Assembly: GCF_024494725.1 (NCBI RefSeq)
Contig: NZ_JANHDK010000004.1
Coordinates: 62,001-126,000 of the forward strand
Source of the DNA: Haloplanus ruber
Lineage (GTDB): Archaea > Halobacteriota > Halobacteria > Halobacteriales > Haloferacaceae
Direction of reading: 5' to 3'
Length of the DNA: 64,000 nucleotides
Below the pieces are notes generated by a model. That model had not been told where the DNA came from. It did not search any database and saw only the letters and a list, made by a program, of their open reading frames with translations. A program made the translations under genes and the position numbers. Below are positions 62,041 through 64,000 of the stretch, in pieces (position 1 is the first letter of the stretch; each line of letters starts with the position of its first letter).

Positions 62041-62519
62041 CACCTGCATAGAGCGGATTGCTGAGATCTACACCAACAGGGTCAGTACTCCCTGTCCCGA
62101 AGCTTCGAAGTCGATTCCGTAGAATAGGCTTTGTTGAAATCCTCAGCAGCTGATAGTTTTTACTCCAATCGCTCAGTACAGGGTACATATTTCGCACTCT
62201 AGTCAGTAGTGTATTGACACGGGGTTCGTTACAATTACAGCAGTTTCAGACAGGATTCGGTGTAGTGAAGCAAGGGATAGTACACTTGGATGATGGCCAG
62301 CCGCTAGGTCCTGTTAGTATGGCCTACTGCTGAATTCGAAGTTCCCATCGATCGGCTGTTTCAGGTGCATATCTGTCTGAAGAATAGGATTTCAACAGAG
62401 CCACACCATCGCAAAGTGGATTCTCATCACTAGATTTGGTCTGAAACAGCCGCTCAGTAGGTGTTCGAATCTACTGGTTCAATCTGTAATCAAATATTCA
62501 GACTGGTGGCTTAACTGTC
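62041..62519. other. Intergenic region dominated by a MITE
   Basis: 479 bases, mostly the MITE at 62127-62402; no gene seen. Confidence 0.4.
62127..62402. repeat. 276-bp MITE-like element
   Basis: Bounded by inverted ends GGCTTTGTTGAAATCCT and AGGATTTCAACAGAGCC (one mismatch in 17). Contains no ORF of note. Related ends occur at 21384-21400, 41551, 60778 and 61393. Confidence 0.65.
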
Positions 62520-63107
62520 TCATTCATAGACTGTGCTGTTCGGGTCAAACCGCGACATCACACTTAGTGGGAGTAGCGAAAATATCCCTACAGCAAGCGT
62601 AGATACGAAGAAATACACGGTGGTGAATCCGGGTGCAGACCCTTGTGCTAACGCGACTTTTGTACCTCCAAGCGCGCCTACCACAATTGCGCTCGAAAGG
62701 AGGAGCATTGACATCGTGCGTTTTTCTTCACTAATGAGTATCCCTGAGATATAGCCTGCTGGAATTGGAAGCATGATGAGGGATAATTGAATTTGATTCC
62801 CCACCAATAGAGGTATCGTCAGTGGAGTGCCATATTCGGGCGGTTGTATCCCCAAATCATAGTACATGACACCAACACCGACGACGAAGAGAACAATTAC
62901 TGTCCCCAACGCATTCAAATATCCTTCCCGTGCGGAGATTGGCTGCAAAAGAGCGGTCAGAACGCCGAGTACGGTGTATCCAACCCCGATTCGGAGTAAT
63001 ATCGGGAGTGTCCCTTTTCCATAACCTGTAGAAAGACCTCCCATAGCAATAGAGACACACAAAAGTACAAGACCTACGCTGGATAACACGAGGGCTTGCT
63101 TATTCAC
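62520..63107 (-). CDS. Hypothetical multipass membrane protein
   Basis: 195 residues with six hydrophobic segments (LVLSSVGLVLLCVSIAMGG, LLRIGVGYTVLGVLTALL, GTVIVLFVVGVGVMYY, LLVGNQIQLSLIMLPI, MSMLLLSSAIVVGALGG, TTVYFFVSTLAVGIFSLLPL). No family recognised. Confidence 0.5.
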   Translation of the reverse strand: MNKQALVLSSVGLVLLCVSIAMGGLSTGYGKGTLPILLRIGVGYTVLGVLTALLQPISAREGYLNALGTVIVLFVVGVGVMYYDLGIQPPEYGTPLTIPLLVGNQIQLSLIMLPIPAGYISGILISEEKRTMSMLLLSSAIVVGALGGTKVALAQGSAPGFTTVYFFVSTLAVGIFSLLPLSVMSRFDPNSTVYE

Positions 63108-63255
63108 GTTAAGTTACAGGTGGTATCGCATTAAGTGCCTTATGGGAAGTCTTTGTTTCCTTCTTTCACGATGTGATACCGGCCACCTCTGTACATGCCA
63201 ATACGTCTTCCCTCCATATCGACTGATTCAGGGAGCGGTCGTTCCCTCTGATAAT

Positions 63256-63546
63256 TCACTTGAAGACCGGATTACGAACCAAACTTCGATTATCTCGGTC
63301 ATTTTGGGGGAGGGAATTCTCGTAAAAGGCCTCGCTATCGGGTTCGATGCGCGGATTTTTCTCAAAGAGTGTTTCCCCTTCGCTTGAAACGACGGCAATC
63401 TCTACTGTATGCGGTTGAGTGTCTTCGTTTCGCACCTCGACGTCAACGCTGTTCCTACCTATTGAGCATCCGGCTAGAAGAGTGCTTGCGCCACCTGCTG
63501 CGGCCATGCCGAAGCGTAGCAGGCCGCGACGAGAGTGGTTGGTCAC
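63256..63546 (-). CDS. Small Tat lipoprotein
   Basis: 96 residues: SRRGLLRFGMAAAGGASTLLAGCSIG is a Tat twin-arginine plus lipobox. The rest is a beta-sandwich-like domain (VDVEVRNEDTQPHTVEIAVV, then EGETLFEKNPRIEPDS). Extracytoplasmic and uncharacterised. Confidence 0.65.
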   Translation of the reverse strand: MTNHSRRGLLRFGMAAAGGASTLLAGCSIGRNSVDVEVRNEDTQPHTVEIAVVSSEGETLFEKNPRIEPDSEAFYENSLPQNDRDNRSLVRNPVFK

Positions 63547-63845
63547 ACAACAAATTCACATATTAAAAATAAATTCTTTGTGGGCCTCGGGTCACTCGCG
63601 AATCGACGAATTCACAATTACAAATGAAAGGAGTGCGGTCGGCAGCGGAAGTGCCCAACGGAGACCGAACTGGATCAGATGAGAGTGGTCTCTGCCTAAC
63701 CGGTTCCCTGTATCGTGGAGACTTCGTTTGTTTCATCCTCTCGGTACTGCGTACTCCGGTTACTGCATCATTCCGTAACCCACGATTGCGTTACAGAGGA
63801 ATACTCGCCAAGAGACTTATTGTCGTGCTCCTAAGTCGACCTGAT
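63547..63845. other. Spacer before the last partial gene
   Basis: About 300 bases without a convincing gene; promoters of both neighbours should be here. Confidence 0.3.
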
Positions 63846-64000
63846 GTGCCATTGAAAGAATATTTCGCACAAATAGACCGAGCCACAGCCGGCCAGCTCG
63901 CGCTCTTTCTGATAGGAGTTAGTCTCATTATTGTAGCGCCAGCGGCAGAACCTTGGTCCGGCACGTTGCTTGAACTTGAAGATGGAGAACCACAAGACAG
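63846..64000 (+). CDS. 5' end of a membrane protein, continues beyond window
   Basis: GTG start at 63846; 51 codons: PLKEYFAQIDRATAGQLALFLIGVSLIIVAPAAEP. A hydrophobic segment at residues 17-33. The product runs off the window. Confidence 0.55.
   Translation, partial: MPLKEYFAQIDRATAGQLALFLIGVSLIIVAPAAEPWSGTLLELEDGEPQD

Overview
The window is a piece of a haloarchaeal (class Halobacteria) replicon. The evidence is acidic proteins rich in Asp, Glu, Thr and Val, leaderless TATA-type promoters, Tat-type lipoprotein signals, and haloarchaeal families throughout (DUF2080-TnpB transposons, HFX_2341-like CARF regulators, HAS-barrel/HerA, HTH-coupled toxin pairs). No rRNA, tRNA, CRISPR array or core housekeeping operon was seen. 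The density of insertion sequences, broken genes and nuclease/helicase modules points to an accessory defence island or a megaplasmid segment.

Layout. 1-10040: a four-gene DNA-modification defence module (DUF499 ATPase, a small partner, a DUF1156 methylase, a PLD-SNF2 helicase). 10222-12338: an IS200/IS605 element (tnpA broken, DUF2080 ORF, tnpB) that appears to have landed inside a small zinc-ribbon gene. 12499-16984: a hypothetical gene, a superfamily-2 helicase and a convergent HhH/HNH nuclease. 17331-21255: a membrane/coiled-coil protein, a frameshifted CoiA-like nuclease, and a tandem array of five unlisted 37-38-residue CCCH zinc micro-ORFs leading into a membrane protein gene. 21520-27243: an HTH/ImmA-like protease pair, an orphan CARF-winged-helix regulator, a two-gene unit of a possible TIM-barrel protein with a cysteine-less DsbA-like protein, and a frameshifted Vsr-like nuclease. 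27451-33418: a GmrSD-type restriction enzyme divergent from an HhH-GPD-like protein, an OLD ATPase-nuclease, and KTSC and WYL single-domain proteins.

33675-41547: a complete Mre11-Rad50-NurA-HAS barrel-HerA DNA-end-processing operon. 42006-44403: a tightly coupled four-gene operon ending in an Mrr/PD-(D/E)XK-like nuclease. 44430-46110: a second, apparently intact IS605 element. 46314-49686: membrane proteins, a duplicated 72-bp repeat resembling a replication-origin element, and a PQQ-propeller lipoprotein. 50003-53699: three toxin-antitoxin-like pairs, one of them cut by an IS remnant. 54035-57928: an ArsR-type regulator with a membrane partner and a redox cluster (two ferric-reductase-like membrane proteins, a calcium-binding repeat protein, ApbE, an acidic secreted protein). 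57929-64000: an IS4-type transposase, an RHH regulator, small secreted or membrane proteins, and a 276-bp MITE.

How the genes may work together. Most modules are self-contained and recognise or cut foreign DNA (methylation-sensitive restriction, OLD and GmrSD nucleases, end resection). Others monitor the cell (CARF regulator, ImmA-like protease) or maintain the replicon (toxin-antitoxin pairs). The best candidates for undescribed systems are the five-member zinc micro-ORF array, the possible TIM-barrel/DsbA-like pair, and the four-gene operon at 42006-44403.
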